This document shows positions 27,957 to 37,392 of a stretch of 64,000 bases of DNA, piece by piece. A program made the position numbers and the translations under genes. The notes beneath the pieces were generated by a model. It did not search any database. It saw nothing but the letters and a program-made list of their open reading frames with translations, and was not told the origin of the DNA. The stretch lies in assembly GCF_001941485.1 (NCBI RefSeq), contig NZ_CP009247.1, positions 2,046,001-2,110,000 of the forward strand, read 5' to 3'. This stretch comes from Corynebacterium frankenforstense DSM 45800. GTDB lineage: Bacteria; Actinomycetota; Actinomycetes; Mycobacteriales; Mycobacteriaceae. Every line of letters starts with the position of its first letter. Positions within the stretch are counted from its first letter, which is position 1.

Positions 27957-29927
27957 TTACCGCAGCGCCTGCTCGATCTGGGCGCGCAGCTGCGGGAAAC
28001 GGTCACCCATGGCGTTGAGCAGCGGCTGGCCGAACAGGCCGAGCACGCCGAGCAGACCGAGCACACCGGCCAGCACGCCGAAGACGGTGCCGGCCGAGGA
28101 ACCGAGGGCGGAGCCCGCGATGAAGTCGCCCTCCGAGGAGCCGTCGGCACCGTCGCCGTCGTCCGCGTCGTCACCGTCCGCGCCGGTGATCTCGAAGAGC
28201 GTCGTGGTCCCGGAGACCTCGTTGCCCACCACCAGCATGGGCCTGCCGTTGGGCGAGTCCTCCGCGGAGATGAACGCCAGGCCCTCCGGGCCGAGGTCAC
28301 CGGCGCCCTCGGCGGAACCGGTCGCGTCCGGGTCCACCGAGAAGTCGCGGTTGTTGACGTAGGTGACGAACTTACTGCCCGCCGGGTCGGTGACGTCGTA
28401 GACGAAGATGCCGCCGACGCGCTCGAGCCCGATGAAGGCGTAGGTGCGCCCGTCGATCTCGCCGAGGGTGAGCCCCTCGGGCTCGGGGCCCTTGTTGTCG
28501 GAGCGGTCGTCGAAGGCGGTCTCCTCGTGGTTGGAGTTGAACACCAACGGCGAGCGCTCCGCGACGTCGGCGAGGATCTCCTCGAACTCGGCGCCCGAGT
28601 CGAAGACGCGGGTGCCGTCGGCGGAGTAGACGGAGAAGCCGCGGGTGCCGTAGGAGTAGAGCTCCTCGTAGCAGGAGCCGTCCTCGCTCAGTCCGTCGGC
28701 GAGCGTGATGTTGAGGCGGCCGAGGTTCTCGTCCTCCTGCAGGTCCGCGACGCCCTCGGCGTCGAGGCCGGCGAAGCCCTCGCACGGGCCGGGCAGCGGG
28801 CGGTCGAGGTAGTCGGTCTCGTCCGGGTCGCCCAGATGCTTGACGCGGGCCTCCTCGGAGTAGGCGTCCCAGTCGCGGGCGTCGCCCTCGTTGGCGGTGA
28901 CGAAGTAGGTGGTGCCGCCGGCCTGGTATGCGCCGATGGAGTCCGGCTGGACCAGGCCCTTGACCGGCCATTCGGCGATGTTGACCTTCTCGTCGCGGTC
29001 CGAGGCGTCCAGCCCGGTGCCCGGCTGGGAGTGGTCGACGGTGCCCAGCGGCAGGATGTCGGTGACCCGCGCGGCGGCGATGTCGACGACGGCCACGGCG
29101 TTGTTCTCCTGGAGGGTGACGTAGGCGGTGCCGTCGACGGCGGCGATGTACTCCGGCTCGAGGTTCTGCGCGACGGTGGTGGTGTACTCCGCCCCGTCGA
29201 CCTCCTCGGGCCCGAAGACGCGCACGCCCTCGGGAAGCGAGTCCTCGAAGGCGGTGAAGTCCGCGGTGCGCACGTCCGACTGCGCGGGCGCCTCGAGCGT
29301 CTCGGGCAGCGCGACGACGGAGACCGAGCCCTCCGGGTCGACGGAGTAGTCCTCGGCCGGCTCGCCCTCGTTGGCCACCAGCGCGCTGCCGCCGTCGGCG
29401 GTGATGGTGACCATGTCCGGGAGCGACCCGACGCCCACCCGGCCGAGCTCCTCGCCGTCGCCGGCGGCGTCGAAGAAGATCAGCGAGCCCGGCTCGGTCT
29501 TGTCCGCCGGCTCCACGGTGGCGGCGGCCAGGCCGTCGGCGCGCACGGCCACGGAGTTGATGGTGGTGCCCGCGCCCCCGTCGACGGAGTGCAGCAGCTC
29601 CGGCGCGGCCGGTTCGGAGACGTCGAGAACGTCGATCTTTCCGGACTGCGCGTTGACCACCATCACCCGCTGGCTGTCGGGGTGGTGCGCGACGATCTCG
29701 GCGGCTGACTCGCCGAGGACGCCGGTCTCGTGGCTGCCGACGGGCTCGAGCCCGATGGCCGCGCCCGGCGCGGAGTGCGTGACGGGATTGGCGACGACCG
29801 CGGCATGCGCCGGCGCTGCGTGGGGCACCGTGGCCAGCCCGGCGAGGCCGGTGGCCAGGGCGGTGCACAGGGCGACGCCGGTGCGCGTGGTGCGGGCGGT
29901 GCGGACGGACGGGCTGGAGGTCATCAC
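27957..29927 (-). CDS. Secreted choice-of-anchor I family protein
   Basis: 656 residues. A Sec signal peptide (basic start, hydrophobic core ALCTALATGLAGLATV, APAHA cleavage region) is followed by a beta-propeller-like domain with repeated strands such as RVMVVNAQSGKIDVLDVSEP and GTAYVTLQENNAVAVVDI. The C-terminus has a Gly/Asp-rich linker, a hydrophobic segment (VFGVLAGVLGLLGVLGLFG) and a short charged tail, a cell-envelope anchor seen in other corynebacterial surface proteins. The family is often annotated as alkaline phosphatase-like, but no catalytic claim is made here. The start could be either of two adjacent Met codons (29927 or 29924). Confidence 0.8.
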   Translation of the reverse strand: MMTSSPSVRTARTTRTGVALCTALATGLAGLATVPHAAPAHAAVVANPVTHSAPGAAIGLEPVGSHETGVLGESAAEIVAHHPDSQRVMVVNAQSGKIDVLDVSEPAAPELLHSVDGGAGTTINSVAVRADGLAAATVEPADKTEPGSLIFFDAAGDGEELGRVGVGSLPDMVTITADGGSALVANEGEPAEDYSVDPEGSVSVVALPETLEAPAQSDVRTADFTAFEDSLPEGVRVFGPEEVDGAEYTTTVAQNLEPEYIAAVDGTAYVTLQENNAVAVVDIAAARVTDILPLGTVDHSQPGTGLDASDRDEKVNIAEWPVKGLVQPDSIGAYQAGGTTYFVTANEGDARDWDAYSEEARVKHLGDPDETDYLDRPLPGPCEGFAGLDAEGVADLQEDENLGRLNITLADGLSEDGSCYEELYSYGTRGFSVYSADGTRVFDSGAEFEEILADVAERSPLVFNSNHEETAFDDRSDNKGPEPEGLTLGEIDGRTYAFIGLERVGGIFVYDVTDPAGSKFVTYVNNRDFSVDPDATGSAEGAGDLGPEGLAFISAEDSPNGRPMLVVGNEVSGTTTLFEITGADGDDADDGDGADGSSEGDFIAGSALGSSAGTVFGVLAGVLGLLGVLGLFGQPLLNAMGDRFPQLRAQIEQALR

Positions 29928-30136
29928 AAGGCTCTTCCTGGTCGGCGGACAGACAACTGCCAGGGTCCCCGAGGCGTGCGAAGCCGCGGTGGCCGCGCGG
30001 TGACGGCGCGGCGGCCGCCCGGTGAACTCCCGGGGACCGTCCCCGCCGCGTGGCTAGCATGGGAGTCGAGTGATCATTCCGCGGGACGGGCCTGCCACCC
30101 GGGGAGGTCGGCCGCGGCGACCGTGAGGAGACCGCC

Positions 30137-30919
30137 ATGTTCGACCTGACCGACCAGACCGCCGTCGTCACGGGAGGTGCCTCCGGCATCGGCCGCGGGA
30201 TCGTGGAGATGCTGCGCGAGGCCGGGGCCACCGTGGTCATCGCCGACCTCGACCTCGAGGCCGCCGAGCGCACCGCAAAGGAGACGGGCTCGCACGCCCG
30301 CCGTCTCGACGTCACCGACCGCAAGGCCGTGCACGACCTGTTCGCCGAGGTCGACGAGACCTTCGGCGGCATCCAGATCCTGTGCTCGAACGCGGGTATC
30401 TTCCCGCAGGCCAGCCTGGAGACGATGACCGACGAGCAGTGGAACGGCATCTTCGACGTCAACGTGCGCGGTGCCTTCGTCACCGTCCAGGAGGTGCTGC
30501 CCTACATGCGCGCCGCAGGCTACGGGCGTGTGGTCATCACGACCTCGATCACCGGCTCGCACACCGGCTACCCCGGCTGGGCGCACTACGGGGCGACCAA
30601 GGCCGCCCAGCAGGGCTTCATGCGCAGCGCGGCCCTCGAGGTCGCCCGCGACGGCGTCACCGTCAACGGGGTGGCCCCGGGCAACGTCGCCACGGAGGGA
30701 CTGAAGGCGCAGGGCGAGGAGTACAACGCGCAGATGGCGCGTGCGGTGCCCGTGCTGCGCCTGGGCGATCCGCGCGACATCGGCGCGGCGGCCTGCTTCC
30801 TGGCCAGCCGGGAGGCCGGCTACATCACCGGCCAGGTCATCGTCGTCGACGGCGGCCAGATCCTCCCCGAGTCCCCCGAGGCGATCCTGCCCGCCCGTGA
30901 GGGCGAACAGGGCGCCTAG
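30137..30919 (+). CDS. Short-chain dehydrogenase/reductase, FabG-like
   Basis: 260 residues. The cofactor motif TGGASGIGRGI is at residues 13-23, CSNAG near 90, the catalytic Ser in TSITGSHTGYPGW and the Tyr-Lys pair in YGATKAA. The C-terminal GYITGQVIVVDGG is typical of classical SDRs. The acidic residue in VIADLDLEAA favours NAD(H). Substrate is unknown. GAGGAG precedes the ATG, and TAGCAT (30055-30060) may be its -10. Confidence 0.88.
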   Translation: MFDLTDQTAVVTGGASGIGRGIVEMLREAGATVVIADLDLEAAERTAKETGSHARRLDVTDRKAVHDLFAEVDETFGGIQILCSNAGIFPQASLETMTDEQWNGIFDVNVRGAFVTVQEVLPYMRAAGYGRVVITTSITGSHTGYPGWAHYGATKAAQQGFMRSAALEVARDGVTVNGVAPGNVATEGLKAQGEEYNAQMARAVPVLRLGDPRDIGAAACFLASREAGYITGQVIVVDGGQILPESPEAILPAREGEQGA

Positions 30920-30948
30920 CCGCGCAGCCTGAGCTGCGCGGCGTGAAC

Positions 30949-30973
30949 CAGGCGGCCCACCCCGGGCCGCCTG
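30949..30973. terminator. Hairpin between the SDR gene and clpP2
   Basis: A 10-bp perfect stem (30949-30958 with 30964-30973) with a 5-nt loop between convergent genes. There is no U-tract, so any termination would be of the weak GC-hairpin kind. Confidence 0.45.
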
Positions 30974-30983
30974 AGCCGACCGA

Positions 30984-31658
30984 TCAGTCGTGCAGCTTGC
31001 GGTAGCCGAAGACCTGGTCGATGATGCCGTACTCCACGGCGTCCTCGGCGGTGAGGATCTTGTCGCGGTCGGTGTCGATGCGCACCTGCTCCGGGGTCCG
31101 GCCGGTGTGGCGGGCCAGCGTCTCCTCCATCTGGCGGCGCATGCGCTCGATCTCGGCGGCCTGGATCTCCAGGTCGGAGACCTGCCCCTGGGTGCCCTGG
31201 GTGGCCGGCTGGTGGATGAGCACGCGGGCGTTGGGCAGCGCGGCGCGCTTGCCCTTGGTGCCCGCGGCCAGCAGCACGGCCGCCGCCGAGGCCGCCTGGC
31301 CCAGGCAGACGGTGCGCACGTCGGGGCGCACGTACTGCATCGTGTCGTAGATCGCCGTCATGGCGGTGAAGGAGCCGCCGGGCGAGTTGATGTACATGGT
31401 GATGTCGCGGTCCGGGTCCATGCCCTCGAGGACCAGCAGCTGCGCCATGATGTCGTTGGCCGAGGTGTCGTCGACCTGCACGCCGAGGAAGATGATGCGC
31501 TCCTCGAAGAGCTTGGCGTAGGGGTTGGTCTCCTTGGTGCCGTAGGCGGACTGCTCGATGAAGCTCGGCAGGACGTAGCGCGACTGCGGCATCTGCGCGC
31601 CCGCGGCCGGGCCCGACTGGGGAAGCTGCAGGCCACCGGCGGAAATCGGGTTGAACAT
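30984..31658 (-). CDS. clpP2: ATP-dependent Clp protease proteolytic subunit 2
   Basis: 224 residues. Serine peptidase of the ClpP1P2 complex, partner of ClpX and ClpC. The nucleophile Ser is in [14 protein letters not shown], the His in [10 protein letters not shown] and the Asp downstream in the [15 protein letters not shown] region. The hydrophobic-pocket/handle region is conserved. The ATG at 31658 has GGAGAGG upstream; longer in-frame readings overlap clpP1 and are rejected. It lies 29 nt downstream of clpP1, one operon as in other actinobacteria. Confidence 0.97.
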   Translation of the reverse strand: MFNPISAGGLQLPQSGPAAGAQMPQSRYVLPSFIEQSAYGTKETNPYAKLFEERIIFLGVQVDDTSANDIMAQLLVLEGMDPDRDITMYINSPGGSFTAMTAIYDTMQYVRPDVRTVCLGQAASAAAVLLAAGTKGKRAALPNARVLIHQPATQGTQGQVSDLEIQAAEIERMRRQMEETLARHTGRTPEQVRIDTDRDKILTAEDAVEYGIIDQVFGYRKLHD

Positions 31659-31687
31659 TCTCTCTACCTCTCCTATCTGCTTCCCGC

Positions 31688-32287
31688 TCAGTTGCTCACG
31701 GAGCCCTGGACGGTCTCGATGACGTGGTCGACCAGGCCGTAGTCCTTGGCCTGCTGGGCGGTGAACCAGCGGTCGCGGTCGGAGTCCTTGACGATCTGCT
31801 CGTAAGGCTGCCCGGAGTGCTCCGCGATCAGCTCGGCCATCTCCTTCTTGGTCAGCGCGAACTGCTCGGCCTGGATGGCGATGTCCGCGGCGGTGCCGCC
31901 GACGCCGGCCGAGGGCTGGTGCATCAGGATGCGCGCGTGCGGCAGCGCGAAACGCTTGCCCGGGGTGCCGGCGGTCAGCAGGAACTGGCCCATCGAGGCG
32001 GCCAGGCCCATGCCGTAGGTGGCCACGTCGCACGGCGAGTACTTCATCGTGTCGTAGATGGCCATGCCGGCGGTCACGGAGCCGCCGGGCGAGTTGATGT
32101 AGAGCGAGATGTCGCGGTTCGGGTCCTCCGCGGAGAGCAGGAGGATCTGCGCGCACAGTTTGTTGGCGATCTCGTCGTTGACCTCACTGCCCAGGAAGAT
32201 GATGCGCTCCCGCAGGAGGCGCTCGTAGACCGAGTCGCCCAGGTTCGCACCCGCGTTCTCGGGGCCCATGGTGGTCCGTTCGCTCAT
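31688..32287 (-). CDS. clpP1: ATP-dependent Clp protease proteolytic subunit 1
   Basis: 199 residues. Catalytic triad residues are visible as [13 protein letters not shown] (Ser), ILMHQPSAG (His) and [14 protein letters not shown] (Asp). With ClpP2 it forms the mixed tetradecamer typical of actinobacteria. ATG 32287 has GGAGAG upstream; ATG 32269 is a possible alternative. First gene of clpP1-clpP2, following the tig terminator. Confidence 0.97.
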   Translation of the reverse strand: MSERTTMGPENAGANLGDSVYERLLRERIIFLGSEVNDEIANKLCAQILLLSAEDPNRDISLYINSPGGSVTAGMAIYDTMKYSPCDVATYGMGLAASMGQFLLTAGTPGKRFALPHARILMHQPSAGVGGTAADIAIQAEQFALTKKEMAELIAEHSGQPYEQIVKDSDRDRWFTAQQAKDYGLVDHVIETVQGSVSN

Positions 32288-32395
32288 GAGAGTCAGTCTC
32301 TCCTTTTTCTTCGTCCGTTTATTCAGGGTCCCAGGCTACCGCCGCACTCCCCCGCGACGCCGCCGTGTTCGCTGACAGCGTCGTCGGGGTCGGAA

Positions 32396-32427
32396 AAGGG
32401 GCCCGGGCAAACCCGGGCCCCTTCTTC
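32396..32427 (-). terminator. Terminator of tig
   Basis: A perfect 12-bp stem (32396-32407 with 32412-32423) and a 4-nt loop, with TTTTCC downstream on the minus strand and TCTTC on the plus. It ends the trigger-factor transcript ahead of clpP1. Confidence 0.85.
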
Positions 32428-32446
32428 GCGGCGTGTCAGGCGGAGG

Positions 32447-33835
32447 TTACTTGTCCTCGGCCTCGGTGGTCTCGGTGGACTCGGCCTTGGCGTCGTTCTG
32501 CGCCTCGTCCTCGTCCTCCTCGCCGAAGTACTCCTCGGGGTCGACGGAGTTGCCGGCCTCGTCGGTGACCTTCACGCGGCAGATCGCGGCGGCCAGGGCC
32601 TTGCCGCGGCGGACGTCGGCGAACAGGTTGCCGATCTGGCCGGACTGGCTGATCTGCTGGACGAACTCGTTCGGGTCCATGCCGTAGGACTGGGCCGTGA
32701 ACATGATGTGCTCGGTGAGCTCCTGCTGGGAGACCTCCGGATGCTCCTGCTCGGCGAGGGCGTCGAGGAAGAGCTGCGTGCGCACGGCCTCCTCGGCGTT
32801 CTCGCGCTGCTCGGCGTCGAACTTCTCGCGGGTGGTGCCCTGCGCCTCGAGGACGGAGTTCAGGGCGGCCTCGTCGTGGGCCAGCTGGCCGAGCAGCTGG
32901 TGACGCTGGGCGTCGACCTGGGCGTCGACGACGGTCTGCGGCAGCTCGAACTCGGTCTCGGCGAGGACCTTCTTCAGGGTCTCGTCGCGGATGGCGGCGG
33001 CCTGGCCGGTCTTCTTGGACTCCTCGACCTGCTTGCGGGTGGCGTCACGCAGCTCGTCGACGGTGTCGAACTCGGAGGCCATCTGGACGAACTCCTCGTC
33101 CAGGTCCGGCAGCTTGCGCTCCTTGGACTGCTGGACGTGGACGTTGACCGTGGCCTCCTTGTCGGCGTACTTGCCGGACTTGAAGGTGGTGGTGAACTCG
33201 TTGTCCTCGTCGGTCTTCATGCCGCGCAGCGCGGTGTCCAGGCCGTCGATGAGGTCGCCCTTGCCGATCTCGTAGTTGATGCCCTCGGCGCCGGCCTCGG
33301 GGATCTCCTCGCCGTCGACGGTGGCCTTGATGTCGATGACGGCGATGTCGCCGGTCTTCATCTTGCGCTTGGTGTTCTTCAGCTCGGCGAAGCGGCCGCG
33401 CAGCTCGTCGAGGGCCTCGTCGACGTCCTCGTCGGCGACCTCCAGGGCCGGGACGGTGACCTCGAGGGCGGAGAAGTCCGGGACCTCGATCTCGGGCTGG
33501 ACGTCGACCTCGGCGGTGAACTCGACGTGGTCGCCGTCCTCGATCTCGGTGATGTCGACCTCGGGCTGGCCGATCGGCTTGACGTCGGCCTCCTTGACGG
33601 CCTGCTCGTAGCGCGACGGCAGCATGTCGTTGACGACCTGCTCGAGGACCGGGCCACGGCCGAAGCGGGCGTCGATGAGCTGGCGCGGGGCCTTGCCGCG
33701 GCGGAAGCCCGGGATGGTCACCTGCTGGGCGATGGCCTGGTAGGCCTTGTCGAACTCACCCTTCAGCTCATCGAACGGAACGTTGACGGTGAGCTTGACG
33801 CGGGTGTCGCTCAGCTTCTCGACGGAACTCTTCAC
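32447..33835 (-). CDS. tig: Trigger factor, ribosome-associated prolyl isomerase
   Basis: 462 residues. The N-terminal ribosome-binding domain includes [17 protein letters not shown], the central FKBP domain starts near residue 165 ([17 protein letters not shown], then [11 protein letters not shown]), and a C-terminal helical domain and very acidic tail follow. It folds nascent chains at the ribosome exit. GTG start with GGAGAG upstream. It precedes clpP1-clpP2 as in many bacteria and lies just downstream of tRNA-Pro. Confidence 0.97.
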   Translation of the reverse strand: MKSSVEKLSDTRVKLTVNVPFDELKGEFDKAYQAIAQQVTIPGFRRGKAPRQLIDARFGRGPVLEQVVNDMLPSRYEQAVKEADVKPIGQPEVDITEIEDGDHVEFTAEVDVQPEIEVPDFSALEVTVPALEVADEDVDEALDELRGRFAELKNTKRKMKTGDIAVIDIKATVDGEEIPEAGAEGINYEIGKGDLIDGLDTALRGMKTDEDNEFTTTFKSGKYADKEATVNVHVQQSKERKLPDLDEEFVQMASEFDTVDELRDATRKQVEESKKTGQAAAIRDETLKKVLAETEFELPQTVVDAQVDAQRHQLLGQLAHDEAALNSVLEAQGTTREKFDAEQRENAEEAVRTQLFLDALAEQEHPEVSQQELTEHIMFTAQSYGMDPNEFVQQISQSGQIGNLFADVRRGKALAAAICRVKVTDEAGNSVDPEEYFGEEDEDEAQNDAKAESTETTEAEDK

Positions 33836-33887
33836 GGAGTCACTCTCCTGGATCGGTGCGAAAGTCTCTTCTCGATGTTTCTTACGT

Positions 33888-33961
33888 CGGGGCGACAGGA
33901 TTTGAACCTGCGACCCCCTGCTCCCAAAGCAGGTGCGCTACCAAGCTGCGCCACGCCCCGC
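33888..33961 (-). tRNA. tRNA-Pro (anticodon TGG)
   Basis: 74 nt on the minus strand. The acceptor stem CGGGGCG pairs with CGCCCCG, the anticodon arm is CCTGC-TTTGGGA-GCAGG with TGG, and the T-arm loop is GTTCAAATC. CCA is not encoded. The discriminator base is A. Confidence 0.95.
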
Positions 33962-34250
33962 GACGTTCGCCAAGCATACCGGCGGGGTCTGCGGGCGACC
34001 CACACCGGGGTCGCCCGTCGGGCCCAGGCCGCGGGGCACGCGGCGCCGCCCGGGCGGGCGACGTTGACAAGCGAGACACTCTACCGCAGAGGTGCGGGCG
34101 ACGGGCGGGGTGGGCCGAGGGAGAGGACCGGGAAGGTGCTGTGAGACGGCTGCGGGTGGGCCCGGGGAAGGCGCTGAGAGAGGGTCGAAGAGGCCCGGGC
34201 ACGACTGCGCCCCGCCGGCGCGCGGGGCGGCCGGCGGGGCGGTCAACTGG

Positions 34251-34322
34251 AGGGAACGACGGGAATCGAACCCGCGTCTTCAGCTTGGAAGGCTGAGGTA
34301 TTAGCCACTATACGACGTTCCC
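34251..34322 (-). tRNA. tRNA-Gly (anticodon TCC)
   Basis: 72 nt on the minus strand. Acceptor GGGAACG pairs with CGTTCCC, the discriminator is U, the anticodon loop CTTCCAA gives TCC, and the T-loop is GGTTCGATTCC. CCA is not encoded. The 289 bp between this and tRNA-Pro show no gene. Confidence 0.95.
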
Positions 34323-34553
34323 AGTGGCAGCCAGCCTAGTGCAGAGGCCGCGGCCGGGACAAACGCCCCGCTGATCCGCGCGCGGGCGCCGACGCTGTCC
34401 ACGTCCACGTCCCGGGCCGAAACATGCACACGATCCCCGACGCTGCCCGGGCGCACGCGTCCCGGGCCGATCCGCGCGTGGCGGCAGGAACTTTCCGCCG
34501 GCCCCGCGCGTTGAAGCAGACGAGAACCTTTACCGCCAACGAAGCCAACGAAA

Positions 34554-35420
34554 GTGGGTCATTCAGTGTCCCTTCTGCTCCTCCTCGTCGTCATCGGCGC
34601 CGGGATCGCCATCTGGGCGCAGTCGAACAAGAAGAAGGAGATCGGCCGCGAGCGCGCCTCCTTCGCCGACGCGCAGGCCGACGCCCGCCGCTGGATCGAG
34701 CGCCTCGGCTCGCAGGTGCTGACGCTGTCCGGCAACGACACCGCCTCCACCCAGGCGCTGGCCGACGCCTCCGAGCGCTACAACGCCGCCTCGGCCGCCA
34801 TCGGCCAGGCCGAGACGGTCAAGCAGGCGCAGCTCGCCCGCGAGTCCGCGCTCGAGGGCCTGCACTACGTCAACGCGGCCCGCGAGATCATGGGCCTGCC
34901 CGCCGGCCCCGAGCTGCCGCCGCTGGCCGGCCAGCGCGCCGCCGGCAAGGTCACCGAGCGCCGCACCATCGACCACGACGGCCAGCAGATCACCGCCTCG
35001 CCCGAGGCCAGCGCCGAGACGCCGAACTACTACCCCGGCGGCAAGGTCGCGGGCCGCCCGGTGCCGGCCGGCTGGTACTCCACCCCGTGGTGGGCCCCGG
35101 CCATGGCGACCGGCCTGTGGACCGCCGGCTCGGTGATGATGTTCTCCGCGCTCTTCTCCGGCATGTCCGGCGTGGGCTACTCCGCCCACGCATTCGAGGA
35201 CGGCTACGGCTCCGGCTACGAGGACGGCCTGGCCGACGGCGCGGAGGGCGCCGACGGCGACATGGGCGACGCCGGTGACGCCGGAGACATGGGCGACGGC
35301 GGCGACATGGGTGGAGACATGGGCGGCGACGGCGGCTTCTTCGGCGGTGACGGCGGAGGGTTCGACTTCGGCGGCGACGGCGGGGGCTTCGACTTCGGCG
35401 GCTTCGGCTTCGACTTCTAG
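34554..35420 (+). CDS. Membrane-anchored DUF1542-like protein with Gly/Asp/Phe tail
   Basis: 288 residues. One N-terminal membrane helix (VSLLLLLVVIGAGIAIWA) is followed by a charged, probably helical domain (residues 25-150), a second hydrophobic segment near 185-210 (MATGLWTAGSVMMFSALFSG) and a low-complexity tail of about 70 residues rich in Gly, Asp and Phe with the repeated motif GGDGGGFDF. The domain resembles the DUF1542 proteins of corynebacteria. Function is unknown. Two GTG starts are possible, 34554 and 34566, and neither has a clear ribosome site. Confidence 0.65.
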   Translation: MGHSVSLLLLLVVIGAGIAIWAQSNKKKEIGRERASFADAQADARRWIERLGSQVLTLSGNDTASTQALADASERYNAASAAIGQAETVKQAQLARESALEGLHYVNAAREIMGLPAGPELPPLAGQRAAGKVTERRTIDHDGQQITASPEASAETPNYYPGGKVAGRPVPAGWYSTPWWAPAMATGLWTAGSVMMFSALFSGMSGVGYSAHAFEDGYGSGYEDGLADGAEGADGDMGDAGDAGDMGDGGDMGGDMGGDGGFFGGDGGGFDFGGDGGGFDFGGFGFDF

Positions 35421-35454
35421 CCCCTGTTCCTCCTTAACCTCCCGCTTCCCCACC

Positions 35455-35480
35455 GACCCCCGGACGTGAGTCCGGGGGTC
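35455..35480 (+). terminator. Hairpin after the DUF1542-like gene
   Basis: Perfect 11-bp stem (35455-35465 with 35470-35480) and a GTGA tetraloop, 34 nt past the stop. The following TCGTG is not a real U-run. Confidence 0.6.
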
Positions 35481-35577
35481 TCGTGCCGCACGGGGCGGGA
35501 CGCGCCCGACGGGGAGCGGCGGGGCGTCGTCAATTGGCCGGCCCCGCGCCAGGCGGCGGCTCTGGCACACTGGGCCC

Positions 35578-36414
35578 ATGAGCAACGACGTCCCCACGAT
35601 CACCCTCAACGACGGCCACGAGATCCCGCAGCTGGGCTTCGGCTCGTACAAGGTCGACAACGACACCGCGGAGAAGGTCGTCGGCCTGGCGCTGCAGGCC
35701 GGCTACCGGCACATCGACACCGCCGGGTTCTACGGCAACGAGGAGGGCGTGGGCCGCGCGATCGCGGCCAGCGGCATCCCGCGCGAGGAGATCTTCGTGA
35801 CCACCAAGCTGTGGAACGACCGCCACGGCGACCCGGACGCGGCGCTGGCGGAGTCGCTGGAGAAGCTCGGCCTCGACTACGTCGACCTCTACCTCATCCA
35901 CTGGCCCTGCCCCGCCCAGGACCTCTACCTGAAGGTCTGGGACCGCTTCATCGCCGCGCGCGAGGCCGGTCTGGTGCGCTCGATCGGGGTGTCGAACTTC
36001 CTGCCCGAGCACCTGGACAACCTGCTGCGCCACTCCCCGGTGCCGCCGGTGGTCGACCAGCTCGAGCTGCACCCGGCCTACCAGCGCCGCGACGACGTCG
36101 CCTTCTGCCGCGACCACGAGATCGCCGTCGAGGCCTGGGGCCCGCTCGGCCAGGGCAAGTACCCGATCCTCCAGGACCCGACGGTGACCGGGATCGCCGA
36201 GGCCCACGGCGTCGGCGCCGGCCAGGTCATCATCCGCTGGCACCTGCAGCACGGGCGGATCCTCTTCCCGAAGTCCTCGAACCCCGAGCGCATCCGCGCC
36301 AACCTCGACGTCTTCGGCTTCGAGCTGACGGACGAGGAAATGGCCGCGGTCGACGCACTCGACCGCGGCCTGGAGGGGCGCGTCGGACGCGACCCCAACG
36401 AGATGGAGCCTTAA
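35578..36414 (+). CDS. Aldo/keto reductase, 2,5-diketogluconate reductase type
   Basis: 278 residues, TIM-barrel AKR. The Asp-Tyr of the tetrad are in HIDTAGFYGNE (near 50), the Lys in TTKLWN and the His in YLIHWP. The NADPH-binding C-terminal segment is ILFPKSSNPERIRAN. The 2,5-diketo-D-gluconic acid reductase group (DkgA/B-like) is the closest type, and the physiological carbonyl substrate is unknown. CACACT (35566-35571) ends 6 nt before the ATG, so a leaderless transcript is likely. Confidence 0.9.
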   Translation: MSNDVPTITLNDGHEIPQLGFGSYKVDNDTAEKVVGLALQAGYRHIDTAGFYGNEEGVGRAIAASGIPREEIFVTTKLWNDRHGDPDAALAESLEKLGLDYVDLYLIHWPCPAQDLYLKVWDRFIAAREAGLVRSIGVSNFLPEHLDNLLRHSPVPPVVDQLELHPAYQRRDDVAFCRDHEIAVEAWGPLGQGKYPILQDPTVTGIAEAHGVGAGQVIIRWHLQHGRILFPKSSNPERIRANLDVFGFELTDEEMAAVDALDRGLEGRVGRDPNEMEP

Positions 36415-36416
36415 GG

Positions 36417-36435
36417 GGGCCTCTAAGGGAGGCCC
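36417..36435. terminator. Short hairpin between the AKR gene and rpiB
   Basis: 7-bp stem (36417-36423 with 36429-36435) between convergent genes, directly after the AKR stop and just before the rpiB stop. No U-tract. Confidence 0.35.
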
Positions 36436-36439
36436 GGGG

Positions 36440-36916
36440 CTACTCCTCCTCGGGCAGCGCCGGGGCGACCCCGGTGCGCTCGTACTCGGCGAGGATGTCG
36501 ATGCGGCGCTGGTGGCGCTCCTCCTTCGACCACTCGGCGCCGATGAAGGCGTCGACGATCTCGAGGGCCTCGTCGACGGAGTGCATGCGCCCGCCGATGC
36601 CCATCAGCTGGGCGTTGTTGTGCTGGCGGGCCAGCTGGGCGGTCTCGACGGACCAGGCCAGGGCGCAGCGGGCGCCCTCGACCTTGTTCGCGGCGATCTG
36701 CTCGCCGTTGCCGGATCCGCCGAGCACGATGCCCAGGGAGCCCGGGTCGTTGACCGTGCGGCTGGCCGCCTCGATGCAGTAGGCGGGGTAGTCGTCGGCG
36801 GGGTCGAGGGTGTGGGCGCCGCAGTCGATGACCTCGTGACCGGCGGCCTTCAGGTGCTCAGCCACGGCGTTCTTCAGGTCGTATCCGGCGTGGTCTGCTC
36901 CAAGGTAAACGCGCAT
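36440..36916 (-). CDS. rpiB: Ribose-5-phosphate isomerase B
   Basis: 158 residues of the RpiB/LacAB family. Interconverts ribose-5-phosphate and ribulose-5-phosphate. MRVYLGADHAGYDLK at the N-terminus, GSGNGEQIAANKVEGARCAL (anion hole and active-site region) and the HNNAQLMGIGGR segment identify it. The start at 36916 is chosen because family similarity begins there and a TAGACT -10 (36929-36924) ends 7 nt upstream. It may link the arabinose products to nucleotide and PLP synthesis through the pentose phosphate pool. Confidence 0.95.
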   Translation of the reverse strand: MRVYLGADHAGYDLKNAVAEHLKAAGHEVIDCGAHTLDPADDYPAYCIEAASRTVNDPGSLGIVLGGSGNGEQIAANKVEGARCALAWSVETAQLARQHNNAQLMGIGGRMHSVDEALEIVDAFIGAEWSKEERHQRRIDILAEYERTGVAPALPEEE

Positions 36917-37028
36917 GCCCTGCAGTCTAGCCGCCCGGACACCGGCTTTGGACTCCGTGTTGTTTTCCTCCCCCGCGGCCACCCCTGCCGCGCCCGGGCC
37001 GTTGCGCCGGACCCCGCGCCCGCCGCGC

Positions 37029-37292
37029 CTAGCGCAACACCGTCTCGCGGTGGCGGCGCCGGCCCAGCACCCGCCAGACCAGCCACACCCCGCCGGCCAA
37101 AAGCACCAGCGGCACCAGCTTCAGGAACCACGCCAGACTGATGAGCACGGCCATCAGCAGCGCGATCAGGGAGACACCCACGCACACCGCACCGGCGGCC
37201 AGGGAGAGCATCGCCGAACGACCCCAGCTGTAGTACGCCAGGCCACCGGCGAGCACGGCGATGACGAGGGTAATGGTGAAGGTGCTGAACAC
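37029..37292 (-). CDS. Small membrane protein of unknown function
   Basis: 87 residues with three likely membrane helices (FTITLVIAVLAGGLAYY, AMLSLAAGAVCVGVSLIALL overlapping the next, and LKLVPLVLLAGGVWLVW) and a basic C-terminus. It resembles small corynebacterial inner-membrane proteins but I do not recognise the family. It lies 112 nt upstream of rpiB on the same strand and could be expressed separately. Confidence 0.6.
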   Translation of the reverse strand: MFSTFTITLVIAVLAGGLAYYSWGRSAMLSLAAGAVCVGVSLIALLMAVLISLAWFLKLVPLVLLAGGVWLVWRVLGRRRHRETVLR

Positions 37293-37392
37293 GGATCCTC
37301 CGGGAGACGGGTCATGGTTCGGCTGAATATTTTACCGCCCCGCCGCCGCCCGTCAGGCAAAGGGGAAAAGACGGGAAGAAAGGACGCCAGTC

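Noticed and set aside
33888..34322. The two tRNA genes as possible prophage or island attachment sites
   Set aside because: No integrase, no direct repeat of a tRNA 3' end was seen, and flanking genes are conserved housekeeping genes.
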